DNA of 64,000 nucleotides from Calliphora vicina (taxonomy: Eukaryota; Arthropoda; Insecta; Diptera; Calliphoridae). A program made the translations under genes and the position numbers. Below are positions 45,130 through 57,157 of the stretch, piece after piece; position 1 is the first letter of the stretch; every line of letters starts with the position of its first letter. Where the stretch lies: positions 65,433,533 through 65,497,532 of the forward strand of contig NC_088780.1 of the NCBI RefSeq assembly GCF_958450345.1, given 5' to 3'. The notes under the pieces are model-generated. The model had not been told where the DNA came from. It saw nothing but the letters and a program-made list of their open reading frames with translations, and made no database searches.

Positions 45130-45960
45130 TATATGTAATTTTTTTGAATCTTCTTATCGAGCACTACAAAAAATCTCATCGTAATTGTCTATTATCTCTT
45201 ATAGCTTAGTAGATATTCGTATTTAAAAATTAAATTTTCCACATTTTTACCCACCCTACTCCAGTTTTTTGTCAACAGCGTATCCAAATATTTTCTGACT
45301 GTCTTCAGTTTCCCTTTATTGGACTAACAACACATGTATGTGTCAAAGAAGAAAAAGAATTATTTAAAAATAATGACTAAGTCCAATGTTATATGCATTT
45401 GAATTTATGAAATTTTAAAAAGGCGATTTTTCGCTAATTTTTTGGGAAAAAAGAACTGTATAAGGAATTTATACTTTCTGAAAGCTAACTTTTCATAAAA
45501 TATATTAAATGAAAAAAAATTAAAAATTGTTGTTACCGAGGGGACCAGGTCCATTTAAAAACACCTATTTTTTATGTAAAATTAAACTTTAGGGCAAAAA
45601 TTCTCAAATCGCATATTCGATATCAAAATATAGTAACCGATTTTAGGTGGCCCAATATGTTTCTAATTAATTTGTATGGATATTAAGCCAAAAAACTAGA
45701 AATTCCCATTTTTGGAATAATAAATTTCAAAATTCGTTTTTAGTTTTCCATTTTGAATAGAAAAATCTACATAACTGTGAAATTTCATTAAAAACTATTT
45801 ATAAATCAAAATTTAATTTCAATTCGAAAAATTTGTATCTATGCAAAAATTCAATAAAAAATATTTTTTGTCATATTTTTCATAATTTTTAATTGTCAAA
45901 AGTTATAAATATTTTTGAAAAATAGACAAATAGCTTGAACGAAATTATATTATATCGCAT
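45130..45960 (+). repeat. CACAGTGG repeat, right part
   Basis: Continues the copy begun at 40173. It matches the reverse complement of 2041-2960, including TAGAAAAATCTACATAACTG and the far end near TAGACAAA. Confidence 0.65.
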
Positions 45961-46197
45961 CATAAAATTTTTAAAATTTGTGTTTTGTCGCTTACGATAA
46001 TTTGGCGCTAAGGGCTCGATATATGTATTTGCATTCATAACAACTATTTTTCAAATGAAATATCAGTGAAATCAAAAAAATCTGGCAAAGTCGATAAATT
46101 ATTAGTTTTGGTTTCAAAATTAAATGTTATGGAATTTTGGGCGTAAAATTTGTAAATTGTATCCAAAACTCTGCTACATATATTCTTGACAGTTAAT

Positions 46198-46275
46198 TCT
46201 GGACTTAACAGAGCTATATTCTTATATGTATATATATATGTACTTCACCAAAGTATACCTTAAGATAAAGATTTT
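46198..46275 (-). repeat. DINE-1-like end fragment
   Basis: Contains AACAGAGCTATATTC and CTTCACCAAAGTATACCTTA, as at 29322, but lacks the GGCTGTGCC hairpin. No partner end is nearby. Confidence 0.45.
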
Positions 46276-46623
46276 TGTTAGAAAAATATTTTGTGTGAAA
46301 TTTGTATTTTGTGTATCAAAATATTGTGATACACAAGATTTTCTTGTCTGTGTAAAACACGCTCACGTGTTAGTTATGAAACCAAAATGTGATACAACCT
46401 AAAAAAAAAAATTATAATTTTCACATATTTTTTTTTATGTGTGTAAATATATAGCAGATAATACCATACAATTTTACACTCGTTACTTTTATGATAAAAT
46501 TACTAACTGCTGAAAATTATGACCCCGATTACCGTTTACAATAGTTGTTATTTTAGTGTTGTATTTTTTAAAATGCGATCATGATTTACAACTGTTGTCG
46601 GCACTGTTGTATTTGGAGTTGTT

Positions 46624-47050
46624 TCATGCGCAAAGAGGAAGTGCTGCTTAGTTTAAGTTTTGAACTTGGACGTCATGACCCCACCAGGAGCAGGGCCAGG
46701 GGTCCCCAAAGTAGGACACCACGGGTAAGTTCAATTTTAAAAATGATCTTATTTCTTCGTTTGTGTCCCGATTTCAAATACACATATAGAATCTTCTTGC
46801 CGAGCACTACATTAAACCTCGTCGTAGCTATCAATTATCTCTTACAGCTTAGGAGATATTCGCATTTGAAAATTAAATTTTCAACATTTTTACCCACCCT
46901 ACTCTAGTTTTTTGATGACCGCGGTTCCAAATATTTTCGGATTTTCTCCATTTTACTTTTGTAGGATTAACAACAGGTATATATATCAAATAAAGGAAGA
47001 ATTGTTTAAAAATCATGACTGAATCCAAAGTTATATGCATTTGAATTTAA
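46624..47050 (+). repeat. CACAGTGG repeat, internal fragment
   Basis: Matches the middle of the other copies, from CATGCGCAAAGAGGAAGTG through CCCACCCTACTCTAG to TATATGCATTTGAATTTAAA; both ends are missing. The frame at 46581-46907 is incidental. Confidence 0.6.
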
Positions 47051-47511
47051 AAATGACGTTGCAAAATCGACAATGGTTGGTGTCATTTTGACACCATACG
47101 GTGCCACTTTTTTATGACACCGTATGTTTACAATTTGTAAACAAACGGGTACGAATCGACAACGCAATGTTGTTATATTATTCGCCGACGCATCTCAACA
47201 TGAGTTGCTGACAAGTTATTGTCAAAGTAGTGCGGCGAAACTTTTTGCTCTACTTTGTTTTTATAAGTGAGTTTTAATTTTATTTACATTAAAAAAGTGA
47301 AAATATTTAAAAACGAAAATATAAAAGAAAGTGTAATTTTGTTTAATAGTGAATTTGTGTTGATGCAGATGAAGATGAAGATCCAGGCAGTGCATGAAAT
47401 GAGAAGATCACCGATTCCTGTGAAGACATACAACTCCAAAAATTCCTGGAAACAATAAACATGCCTTCAGATTTTGTACGTATAAAAGGAAAGCAGAGCT
47501 ATATATATATA
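47051..47511. other. Non-coding sequence related to the minisatellite
   Basis: Carries the words GGTGTCATTTTGACACC and GACACCGTATG, as in the array at 48684. The 63-codon frame at 47267 has no recognisable domain. Confidence 0.4.
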
Positions 47512-48422
47512 CAGTTGCGAACAAGATAATAGCAGTACCACGAAATTTTGAAATATTTTAACTTTGTTCACAGTGTACTGTGTTTGACATACAGAAGAGG
47601 ATGGACGTCGAATATATTGACTACAGCCTGAGCTTCCAAATAAAACCAGTTTAGACCCGCCAGTTCACAAAATATTGCGATATTTGCTTGCAAAACAGTC
47701 GGCATTCAGCGTACTCCAAACGAGTACCACTATGTATTTTTGTTAATAGTGGCTTTTTCCTTGGACTTCGTTCTGTGAAGTTTGCATCTAGAAATCATCT
47801 CCTTACTGTCATACCAATAACTTCTAAATTTCATTCGGTTTTTATTTGCTTGACAGATTAAATGGATTGCATTTGATGATTCTGACGATATTTCGATCGT
47901 CCTGAGGTGTAGTTTTCCGTTTGCAGTCCCTTTTTTTATTTTTTTCTTTCTATTCAATAGCGTTTGATATAATGTTGAATATGTGGAAAAGATTTTCCTT
48001 ATTTTTTTAACTTTAAAATTAATTTTCCCTAAGCAATAGTGCAATGTATTGCGCGACCCACTAAAACAGGAATTATATAAAAAAGAACTGTTTTTAATCT
48101 TAAATATACAATAAATTCAGCATATTTAACTAAATTGTACTTAAATCTTGAAAAATATTTGACTTCTTTAAAAAAAAATTAAAAAAAAATTAATTCAATA
48201 ATCCGGCACTGCTATTATTTATAAAAAATACATATTGTCATATATAAGAGCCTTTATTTTCAAAGTTATCATTATTTTTTCAAAAAGATTACATCACACA
48301 AAATTTACAGGATTGACCGATTATGGGTATAAACAAAATTTTAAGTTTAACATTTTTAAAGACGTTGTACGCCGTTTCAAAAAAATTTCCTAGTGGTACT
48401 GCTATTTTCTTGTTCGTAACTG
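47512..48422 (-). mobile_element. Tc1-like DNA transposon, degenerate
   Basis: 911 bp with inverted ends CAGTTGCGAACAAGATAATA then GCAGTACCAC (two mismatches), TA at both sides (47510-47511, 48423-48424). CAGT-initial termini and TA duplication fit Tc1-like elements. A transposase scrap lies inside on the minus strand. Confidence 0.82.
47750..47960 (-). pseudogene. Tc1-like transposase N-terminal scrap
   Basis: One minus-strand frame reads KRKTTPQDDRNIVRIIKCNP then FNLSSK and a stop, the linker and second helix-turn-helix opening of Tc1-family transposases (compare the usual GRPRKTTPRDDR style). Beyond that the frame is full of stops and the catalytic domain is deleted. The longer 104-codon frame over the same DNA (47730-48044) is a shadow. 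Confidence 0.65.
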
Positions 48423-48683
48423 TATATATAATTATCAGCAATGTAGAATACAATAAGTATTTGTTTTATTTTTTAGAATGAGGACCTGTGGAAGCAGTGC
48501 CACAATTAGGGATGCTATTTGAAATTTCACATACAGGAACTCCGACAATTGACACCAATGTTTTGCCACATTTAAACATGGAATATTTATACATATGTAT
48601 TTTATATTTAAGTATTTTTTAGTACTGTATTTAAAAATTAATGTAAAACATAAAGGAATTATTATTTATTTATTTCAATTGCC

Positions 48684-48975
48684 AAATCGTACACGAACGG
48701 TATCAAATCGACAACATATGGTTTCAAATTGACAACGGTGCGGTATCAAATTGACAACGGTATGGTGTCAAATCGTACACGAACGGTGACAAATTGTCAA
48801 CGGTCTGTTATAAAATCGTACACGAACGGTGTCAAATCGACAACGGATGGTGTCAATTCGGCAACGGAATGGTGTCATATTTTCGTTGTCAAATTGACAC
48901 CGTTCGTGTACAATTTGTACACATACGGGGTTGATACACTATTGACACCGAATGGTGTCAAATCGTACACGGATG
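48684..48975 (+). repeat. ~21-bp minisatellite
   Basis: About 10-12 units of 20-23 bp of the form GGTGTCAAATCGACAACG or GGTGTCAAATCGTACACG, the two types alternating irregularly. The last units are inverted (GACACCGTTCGTGTACAA). A CTCTGGGTGTA end follows, which may be the terminus of the element holding the array. Confidence 0.8.
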
Positions 48976-49169
48976 TGTTCATTTTTTCTCTGGGTGTATG
49001 TATCAAAAAAGAACAAATCGGTTATATTACTATCGACAATGCCATGTTGTTTTGTCTTTATTGAATCTTTCTTTTTAGAAATTTACAATAAGTATTCAAA
49101 TCTTAACCTAAACTAAAACTAAAGTTGTTATTACCGCTGCAATGTCCAACATGAGTGCTCGTTAAATGA

Positions 49170-49778
49170 TTATCTGGCCAGATCCAGTGTTTCCAATCGC
49201 CTCAGTCGTCTATGACCCACAAATGACAGCAACTCCCTGGCGAGGGGGTTTGGATGATCCATTAGTTTTGAAATGTATTTTAGACTGGAGAGTTTGATGC
49301 GAGGAGATCAAACTCTCTCTATTATGGGGACATTGAGATCCCTATGGATATTACTATTGCGAATGTACCATGGGGCACCTGTTATTGTCCTTAACAGTGC
49401 TGACTGCTTTCTTTGCAATTTTTCAACGTTAGATGAGGAGGCTGTTCCCCATAGATGAATGCCGTGTAGCCTTATCGGTTTTATAATTGTTTTGTATAAA
49501 AGCACTTTGTATTCCAAGTCTAGAGCAGACCGTGGGCCAATTAACCAGTACAACTGAACTGACTTTAATTTTATTTGCGTAACCTTGGATTCAATATGGT
49601 GGGACCATGTTAAACCGCGATCAAGATGGATACCGAGATATCTCACATGCCTCTGTTCTGGGATTTTGATATTATTTATCTGTATGGAAGGGCAACTTTC
49701 TCGTCTTAAAGTAAATGTAACGTGAATACATTTTGTTGCATTGACCTTAATTTTCCATTTGTTCAGGTATTTTTCCAA
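49170..49778 (-). pseudogene. LINE ORF2 C terminus
   Basis: Encodes the post-RT region: LNKWKIKVNATKCIHVTFTL, YLGIHLDRGLTWSHHI, HGIHLWGTASSSNVEKLQRK and GAPWYIRNSNIHRDLNVP. A frame change near 49300 is followed by MDHPNPLARELLSFVGHRRL, stop at 49170-49172. The match to 44370-44971 is continuous. Confidence 0.88.
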
Positions 49779-49819
49779 ATCGCCGATGTGAGACTGGAGT
49801 TGTTCAAAAGCTATTGCGG

Positions 49820-50684
49820 GTTTTCATGTGTACTTAAAAAAGCGGTATCATCCGCAAATGTGGATGTGTGAGTCAGTGCGCTCGTAGGCATATCTGCAGC
49901 ATATAAAATATATAGGAACGGCCCTAGAATACTTCCCTGTGGTATACCAGCGGATATTTTTCGACGTGTTCACATCCTTTGATCTGATTTGAAAAGATCT
50001 TTCTTGTATGTAATTTTTAAGCAGTTTATGTACGTTCGCAGGTAGTAATCTAGTAATTTTGTGTATTAGTCCATCGTGCCAGACTTTATCGAAGGCTTGA
50101 GATATGTCAATAAATAATGCGGAGCAATACTGCTTGCTTTCGAAGGTTTTGCGAATAAGTGTAGTTATCCGATGTACCTGTTCGATAGTACTCTGTTTCC
50201 TTCTGAAACCAAATTGATGGTCAGGAATAATGCAATTTTCGTCAAGATGCACTGAGGATGAGAAATATCCAATACGTAGTATTGAGTTAAATATGAACAA
50301 AATAATTCTCAGTGCTGAGATGGGCAGATTACTTATCATCGTGGTAGTAATTTTATCAATACCAGGTGATTTTCCAGCCTTAAGACCTTTGACCGTCGTC
50401 CTCATGTCAGAGAACCGGAGTTTTAGTGTGGCTGGCACCACATTATTTATGACATTATCTCTAATATATGAATTTGTATCATTTGGGGTAAATATATTCT
50501 CCAAGTGATTGGCAAATGCTTCGATTTTTTCTGAAGTATTTTTTGCCCATTCTCCGTTATGAAGGCGTATGGGCGACTCATATACAATAGGACATTGCAT
50601 ATTTTTGACAGCTTTCCAGAGACTATATTCAGTTTTCTTAGTAGGGTCTAAGATTTTAAGATAATTTCTCAGGTTCTTTGGCAC
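49820..50684 (-). pseudogene. LINE ORF2 reverse transcriptase
   Basis: RT blocks in order: LKAGKSPGIDKITTTMISNL, a deletion after LRIGYFSSS, HQFGFRRKQSTIEQVHR, ALFIDISQAFDKVWHDG, then a frame change to GIPQGSILGPFLYIL and FADDTAFLS. The catalytic FADD survives, but the fingers region has lost roughly 30-50 codons compared with 43700-43900. Confidence 0.88.
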
Positions 50685-50828
50685 TGATTAAGTTTAGCCT
50701 TTACTTTCGGAGATCACGATTGCTGCCATTGACGTCTGAGTGTTCTCTTTTCTCTGATAAGAGACTCAATGTTTTTAGGACATTTTGAATGTCTGTAATT
50801 CTCCAGCGTGACTGGGGTCGTGGACACT

Positions 50829-51400
50829 TTAACGGCGCACAGTGGTATGAGAATAAAAAAAAGAGGGAAATAAATCTGTAACTAAAACCTTACGCCGATT
50901 TGAATGAAATTTCACATCTAGTCTGTTAGACGATATTGCTTCTAACAGTTGCCTCCCTCTAGGAGTAATAAGGCGAGAGCACCAAAATGTATGTTTTGCA
51001 TTGTAATCACCAGCTGCTTTAAATCTTGGACCTAGAGCCCTAAAATATTCGATAAACTGCTCTCGATTAATATTATACCTTGGAGGACAATATATTGAAG
51101 ATATTGTAACTCTACCATCAGGTATATTTATAGATGTGGCCTGGTTGTGGTCCGTTTTATATTCTGGCATTGGGAAATGTCTAATATCCTTTCTCACTAA
51201 TATAGCTGTTCCACCACAAGCTCTACCACTTGGATGTTTGTATCATAAGTATAGTATCCGTTAATTCTGAAGCAGTTCTTTATGGTAAAGTATGTTTCAG
51301 AAACGTGTAGTACATCAATTTCCTGAAGGTGGAGAAATTGTTGTACTTCATTCTTATTTTGGTTAAGGCCGTTAGCATTCAAATTCTTAGAGAATTCATT
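50829..51400 (-). pseudogene. LINE ORF2 endonuclease
   Basis: Two frames: NANGLNQNKNEVQQFL with HVSETYF and CFRINGYYTYDT, then SIYCPPRYNINREQF with AAGDYNAKHTFWCSR. The glycine-rich block lies at the frame change near 51200. The C-terminal part is replaced by a CACAGTGG fragment at 50838-50925 which entered inside the domain. Confidence 0.82.
50838..50925 (+). repeat. CACAGTGG repeat, 88-bp terminal fragment
   Basis: Starts CACAGTGGTATGAGAATAAA and includes GAGGGAAATAAATCTGTAAC, ending near GAAATTTCACAT. It is embedded in the LINE endonuclease. Confidence 0.7.
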
Positions 51401-52098
51401 TTTTATTTAGCAGGATCTGCATGAGCATGCTTTGATTCTGCATCAATTGTTGAAACATATGTTGCATGTTCGTCATGAAACTGTTCATGGTTTGAATTAG
51501 ATTCTCAATAGAGCTTTGAGAGTTATTGTCGGGTACTGGTACACCCTCTTTCAATGCATGTGCATATGAAAATAATGGGGCATTATTTCCATTGCTTCTT
51601 TTCATTTGGGTAACTGAACCCTCATTTGTCGTATTGGCATACGATTTGTTTTGATAATTATCATTTATGATACCTCTATATTGAGCACTAGAAGCACCAT
51701 TGTTTGTTTTCACTTGGGTAACTGAACCCTCTTTTGTCGTATGGGCAGACGATTTATTTTGATTATTGTTTTTTATGATAATTCTATATTGAGCACTAGA
51801 AGCATCAGGAAGGCTTGGAAAGTTGGAAGCCTTATATTGAGCATATAAAGGTCTTCTTGCCTTCGTTGATTTCTGTATGCGTAGGAAGACTGGGCATCCC
51901 CGGTAGTTTGCGGTGTGATTTAGACCACAGTTACTACATTTTCTTATATTATCTGTTTTTGGGTGGGGGCATTCTTCACTTTTATGAATATCTCCACATC
52001 TTACACATTCAGAATGTTCGGGTGTGACCGAACTCTTGGCAATTAAGGCACTGAGGTGGACCTTTGCGCTTAATTGGTTCTTCTACAATTATTTTACG
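51396..52098 (-). pseudogene. LINE ORF1 C-terminal half (zinc knuckles)
   Basis: Encodes PPQCLNCQEFGHT, a frame change, CVRCGDIHKSEEC, then CSNCGLNHTANYRGC, three CCHC-type knuckles as in jockey-type Gag. A low-complexity tail has two imperfect repeats of SSAQYR and EGSVTQ, then a helix MQHMFQQLMQNQSMLMQILL. The Helitron cuts it just before the first knuckle. Confidence 0.82.
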
Positions 52099-52189
52099 AC
52101 TAGCAGACCCGGTGCGCTTCGCCACCCCAATTAGAAGAAAGAAATAGTACTATTAAGTCTCCGTTTGTGAATCTAATTGTAAATGTCTA

Positions 52190-54870
52190 ATTTCATATTT
52201 CTGGGTCCATTATTACAGAAAATGCAAAATGTGTTCCAAATTTTAAATTTTTATGTTTATTATTATAAAATATTCAAAAAGTACCATTGCAATAAGGAAA
52301 TAGTACCATTGATTATCACTTTTAAATTCGCATTCACTAAACCATAACCCGTCAAGTTTGAATTTTAGATTTGTATATCATTTCCTATATTATCAACTAA
52401 TTTTGTTTCTATAATACTTAAGATTTAATAAATTATCACAAAACCGAAACCGATCGGTTTTTAATTTTTTACAACCGAAACCGCGGTTTTGAAATTCTTC
52501 GATTTTTTGGAAACTCTAGGTCCGTTATTATAGGAAATTCAAAAAAGTACCTTTAGAATATATAAAAAGTACCAAAAATCCCCCACTTGTGGTTTCCCAC
52601 TCACTCTGGTCCATATAACCTTTATTTCATGTTTCAAGGTTCATTCGAATAAAGAAAAAGTACCAAAAAGTCTTCTCTAGAATTCTAACTTACTTAGGAC
52701 CATGTAGTATGCTTAATTTCATGTTTTTAAGTCCATTGCTATAGAAAATTAAAAAAAAAGTACCATTAGAATAAATCACTTAGGACCATATACGCTCAAT
52801 TTCATATTTCTAGGTCCATTATGTTATAGAAAATTCAAAAAGTAACATTAGAATATAGAAAAAGTACCAAAAAGCACCCACTTGTAGTTGCTCACCCACT
52901 CGGGTCCGTATAACCTTTATTTAATGTTTCTAGGTTCATTGGTGAAGAAATTACAAAAAGTACCATTTGAATAAAGAATAAGTACCAAAAAGTCTCCCCC
53001 TAGACTTCTCACTCACTTAGGACCATATATGTTTAATTTCGTGTTTCTAAGTCCATTGTTATAGAAAATTCAAAAAAGTACCATTAGAATATAGAAAAAG
53101 TACCAAAAAGCATCCACTTGCGGATTCCCACTCACTCTGGTCCATATAACCTTTATTTCATATTTCAAGGTTCATTGGTGAAGAAATTACAAAAAGTACC
53201 ATTCGAATAAAGTAAAAGTACCAAAAAGTCTCCCCTAGAATTCTAACTCACTTAGGACCATGTAGTATGCTTAATTTCATGTTTTTAAGTCGATTATATT
53301 ATAGAAAATTCAAAAAGTACCATTAGAATATAGAAAAAGTACTAAAAAGTATACACTTGTGGTTTTCCAGTCACTCGGGTTCATATAAGCTTTATTTCAT
53401 GATTCTAGGTTCATTGGTGAAGAAATTACAAAAAGTACCATTCGAATAAAGAAAAAGTACTAAAAAGTGGCCCCCTAGAATTCTAACTCACTTAGGACCA
53501 TGTATGCTTAATTTCATGTTTTTAAGTCCATTGCTATAGAAAATTAAAAAAAGTATCATTAGAATAAACAAAATGTACCATGAAGTATCCGCTTGAATTT
53601 TCAATCACTTAGGACCATATACGCTTAATTTCATATTTCTAGGTCCATTATATTATAGAAAATTCAAAAAGTACCATTAGAATATAGAAAAAGTACCAAA
53701 AAGCACCCACTTGTAGTTTCAAACTCACTCGGTTCCATATAAGCTTTATTTCATGTTTCTAGGTTCATTGGCGAAGAAATTACAAAACGTACCAATCGAA
53801 TAAAGAAAAAGGACCACAAAGTCTCCCCATAGAATTCTCACTTACTTAGGACCATATATGCTTAATTTCATGTTTCTAAGTTCATTGTTATAGAAAATTC
53901 AAAAAAGTACTATTAGAATAAACAAAAAGTACCAAAAAGTCTCCCCCTAGAATTCTCACTCACTTAGGACCATATATGCTTAACTTCATATTTCTATATC
54001 CATTATTACAAAAAATTCAAAAAGTACCATTCGAATATAGAAAAAGTACCAAAAAGCAGTCACTTGTAGATTCCCACTCACTCCGGTCTTAATTTCATGT
54101 TTTTAGGTTCATTGGTGAAGAAATTACAAAAAGTACCATTCGAATAAAGAAAAAGTACCAAAAAGTCTCCCCCTAGAATTCTCACTCACTTAGGACCATA
54201 TATGCTTAATTTCATGTCTCTAAGTCCATTGTTAAAGAAAATCCAAAAAAGTACCATTAGAATATAGAAAAAGGACCAAAAAGCCCACACTTGTGGTTTC
54301 CCACTCACTCGGTTCCATATAAGCTTTATTTCATGTTTCTAGGTTCATTGGTGAAGAATTTACAAAAAGTACCAATCGAATAAAGAAAAAGTACCAAAAA
54401 GTCTCCCCCTAGAATTATCACTTACTTAGGACCATATATGTTTAATTTCATGTTTCTACGTCCATAGTTATAGAAAATTCAAAAAGTACCATTAGAAAAA
54501 AGAAAAAGTACCAAAAAGTCTCCCCCTAGAATTCTCACTCACTTATGACCATATATGCTTAATTTCATGTTTCTAAGTCCATAGTTATAGAAAATTTAAA
54601 AAAGTACCATTAGAATATAGAAAAAGTACCAAAAATCCCACACTTGTGGTTTCCCACTCACTCGGTTTATATATAAGCTTTATTTCATGTTTCTGGGTTC
54701 ATTGGTGAAGAAATTACAAAAAGTACCATTCCAATAAAGAAAAAGTACCAAAAAGTCTCCCCCTAGAATTCTCACTCACTTAGGACCATATATGTTTAAT
54801 TTCATGTTTCTAAGTCCATTATTATAGAAATTTCAAAAAAGTACCATTAGATGAACAAAAAAGTACCATA
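52190..54870 (+). repeat. ~118-bp tandem array inside the Helitron
   Basis: About 22 units, each with AAAAAGTACCATT(A/C)GAATA, then AAAGTACCAAAAAG and a TTTCATGTTTCTAGGTTCAT or AAGTCCATTGTTATAGAAAA variant. Two monomer types alternate. The GGTTCATTGGTGAAG type recurs near 52932, 53168, 53406, 53758, 54106, 54345 and 54710, spacings of about 235-240 or 350-365 bp, i.e. two or three monomers. Confidence 0.88.
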
Positions 54871-54879
54871 GTACAGTTC

Positions 54880-55897
54880 ACACATTTTGGTACCTAAATA
54901 TTATCCCCTATTCCTAACACTAACTTCACTCAAATACATATCAGCTAACTTTAATGTCGATAACTGAAATAATTTAAATTTTAAAAAAGTACCATTAGGA
55001 GAAAAGTACCAATTTCCCTTTTCTTACTTGAACACCCCTCAAGTTTGAAATTTAAAAATATTCCATTTTGCCAAAATTGTTTATGCTACAGGCATGTATC
55101 AAAATATTAAAATCTGTGTTAATGTGCCCAAGAATAAATATGTTTTAAAAAAAGTACCAAACTGTTTACCCGGATTTGGCCCAATATACACCTTGGTACT
55201 CGAGTTCCAAATAACACCCTGTTAGTTAATTTTTGTATGAATCCAGGAACCAACGTTAAAAAAATTATCAAAATTGGCTTAATAATTTCAAATATAATGT
55301 ATTTTCCCGATTTTATCCCCTTTTTGGTACCTTTTTTATCCCCATTGAGGTGGTACAATTTCATAGAAATAAATTTCTGTAACGTGGTGGGAGCTCATAA
55401 TAAAATATTCGTATGTCTATGTCAAATTATAGAAAAACATATTTTATGAAAAAGTACCAAAAATTAACACAATTTTTATCCCTTAAAGGTTCGAATTTCC
55501 AAAAAGTACCAAACTTATATTTTTTATTTTTTGTTAATTAAAGAATACGATTTAAAATTTGTTTCTATGTTTATTGGTTTAAAAGATACATAGGGTGCAA
55601 AAAAAGTACCAAAATACAGTTTTTACCCGTTTTCTCCCCTAAAAGTTTCGAATTTCCAAAAAGTACGAAACACCTGTCAGCTTATTTTTTAAATGGAGTA
55701 ACATGCTATTTTAAGTTTTTTTATATCTTTATTAGTTTTGAAGATATAAGGTTACCGAATTTACCCGTTTTTACCCTTTTTTACCCCCTAAACGTTCGAA
55801 TTTCCAAAAATCCCTTCTTATCGGATCGTTTTGGGGAGGGAGGAACCCACAGTTAAAATTTCGTGATTCTAGCTTCAGCCGTTTGGGCTGTGCGATG
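54880..55897. other. Unique part of the Helitron body
   Basis: AT-rich with scattered AAAGTACCAAA words, decayed relics of the array unit. No Rep, helicase or other domain. Frames at 55119-55449 overlap on both strands and look incidental. Confidence 0.6.
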
Positions 55898-55956
55898 ATG
55901 AATCAGTCAGTCAGTCAGTCAGTCAGTCAGTAACGTTACTCTTTTATATATATAGA

Positions 55957-56880
55957 TTAAGAAGATATCTTAAATCGTATATGGGATGAGTGTCACCCTT
56001 TTTCTTTAATTGAGAAGAGTTGAATGTAATTTCAACTCTAAAAATTGGTTGATGAATTTTGTGCTTATTTATTATATTGTAAATGGCCTTTTTTATATCA
56101 TCAGTAGGCACAGCACTATCTATGCCTTTGATGACTACTGTCAAACCTTTAGCACTTTTTAGTTGATATGTATAGTAGTTTATTTTCTCGGAATCGAAAT
56201 TATCTACTACTATTCTGACATTTTTTTCCGAGTAGGTTTGTATCTTTGTCTCTTGTATATTTCCTTTACGCAGAGACAATTTGTTCACCAAAAATTTTTG
56301 TAGAGGGTTCACTCAAATATAGGGGAGGTGGCTTATAGTCTGTTACAGGCTTTGCGGGTGTTTTTTCACTTTCTTGATTGGCAAGAATTGCAAAAGGATT
56401 TTGACTTACCGGATTTTTCTTCGCCTGTTTTGGATTTGGTTCCAATTTTGATGTCCTAGGACTGGCCTTGCGTTTAGTTATAGTGATGTAACGGTCCATA
56501 CCTGTTAGGATTTTTCCCGTGTTTTTCACTATACTTTGATTATTTTTTGGTAATACACCAGTATTTTTTGGTATGGCGCCAGTATTTTTCAGCATTGAAC
56601 TTAATTGGTTTTCATCACCGGTTATTATAGAGTTAATATTATCAATACCAATATTTGTGACATTGATCACGGTAGCATTACTATTTTCATCAACCATTTG
56701 AGTTGTTGTTTGTTTTTCTATATTTTCTTTTATGTTGTCTTCAGCACAATTGTTTTGTTTTGGCGCACTAGAGAGTGATCTCTCGTTTGTTGTTGTTCTT
56801 ACACTTAAATACCTAGCAGTTTGAAAAGTGCCAATTGGAAACCTTGCACTAGCTATATTACTACTTCTACAACTAACTAG
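55957..56880 (-). pseudogene. LINE ORF1 N-terminal and central part
   Basis: Encodes a polar N-terminal region (TGAIPKNTGVLPKNNQSIVK), then MDRYITITKRKASPRTSKLE, then after a frame change near 56290 LRKGNIQETKIQTYSEKNVR and TYQLKSAKGLTVVIKGIDSA, ending YDLRYLL at the Helitron. The same order is seen at 40990-41760 in the other LINE. Upstream the frame continues open to the tRNA-like insertion. Confidence 0.82.
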
Positions 56881-57157
56881 TTCGATGTGTCTGCTAAAGT
56901 GGTAGTTAAATGGTTATCATTTGCACTACATTTCACCAGCATATTCAGTAATAAACAATAGTAAGATATTTGTCTTTAGTTTTTGAAAATAAATTCAAGA
57001 AAAATAAAATCTTCTAAAATATACCACTTCGATGGCCACATGTAATGCTGAATGTGGCCGTTTGTGTTTTCATTCTCAGTGATGATGTAGAAAATGCAAA
57101 CATAGAGAGTAGACTCACATGTTATTCTTAATAACAATTAGAGAACAGTACAAATAA

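Larger units (their letters stand above)
40037..46011. mobile_element. TIR element split by LINE insertion
   Basis: Ends are perfect inverted copies of TTAGCGCCAAATTATCGTAA continuing GCGACA, 26 bp (40037-40062 and 45986-46011). Between them lies a CACAGTGG repeat (40173 onward), itself divided by the 4.7-kb LINE. Without the LINE the unit is about 1.26 kb and non-coding. No clear target duplication. Confidence 0.65.
52100..55956 (-). mobile_element. Non-autonomous Helitron with internal tandem array
   Basis: On the minus strand it begins TCTATATATATAAAAG and ends GCACCGGGTCTGCTAG, the 5' TC and 3' CTAG of Helitrons, with a GC-rich GGCGAAGCGC hairpin region just before the end. It sits between A and T of the host with no duplication. 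LINE ORF1 reads YDLRYLLN on one side and resumes with KIIVEEP on the other. 3857 bp with no Rep-helicase, so it would need a helper. A (CAGT)n tract lies near the 5' end (55898-55930) and a ~2.7-kb tandem array fills most of the body. Confidence 0.93.

Noticed and set aside
52190..54870. CRISPR-like array
   Set aside because: The units are ~118-bp tandem repeats with no unique spacers, in an animal transposon.
55119..55449. Overlapping frames on both strands
   Set aside because: Located in the non-coding body of the Helitron; no similarity to Rep or helicase motifs.
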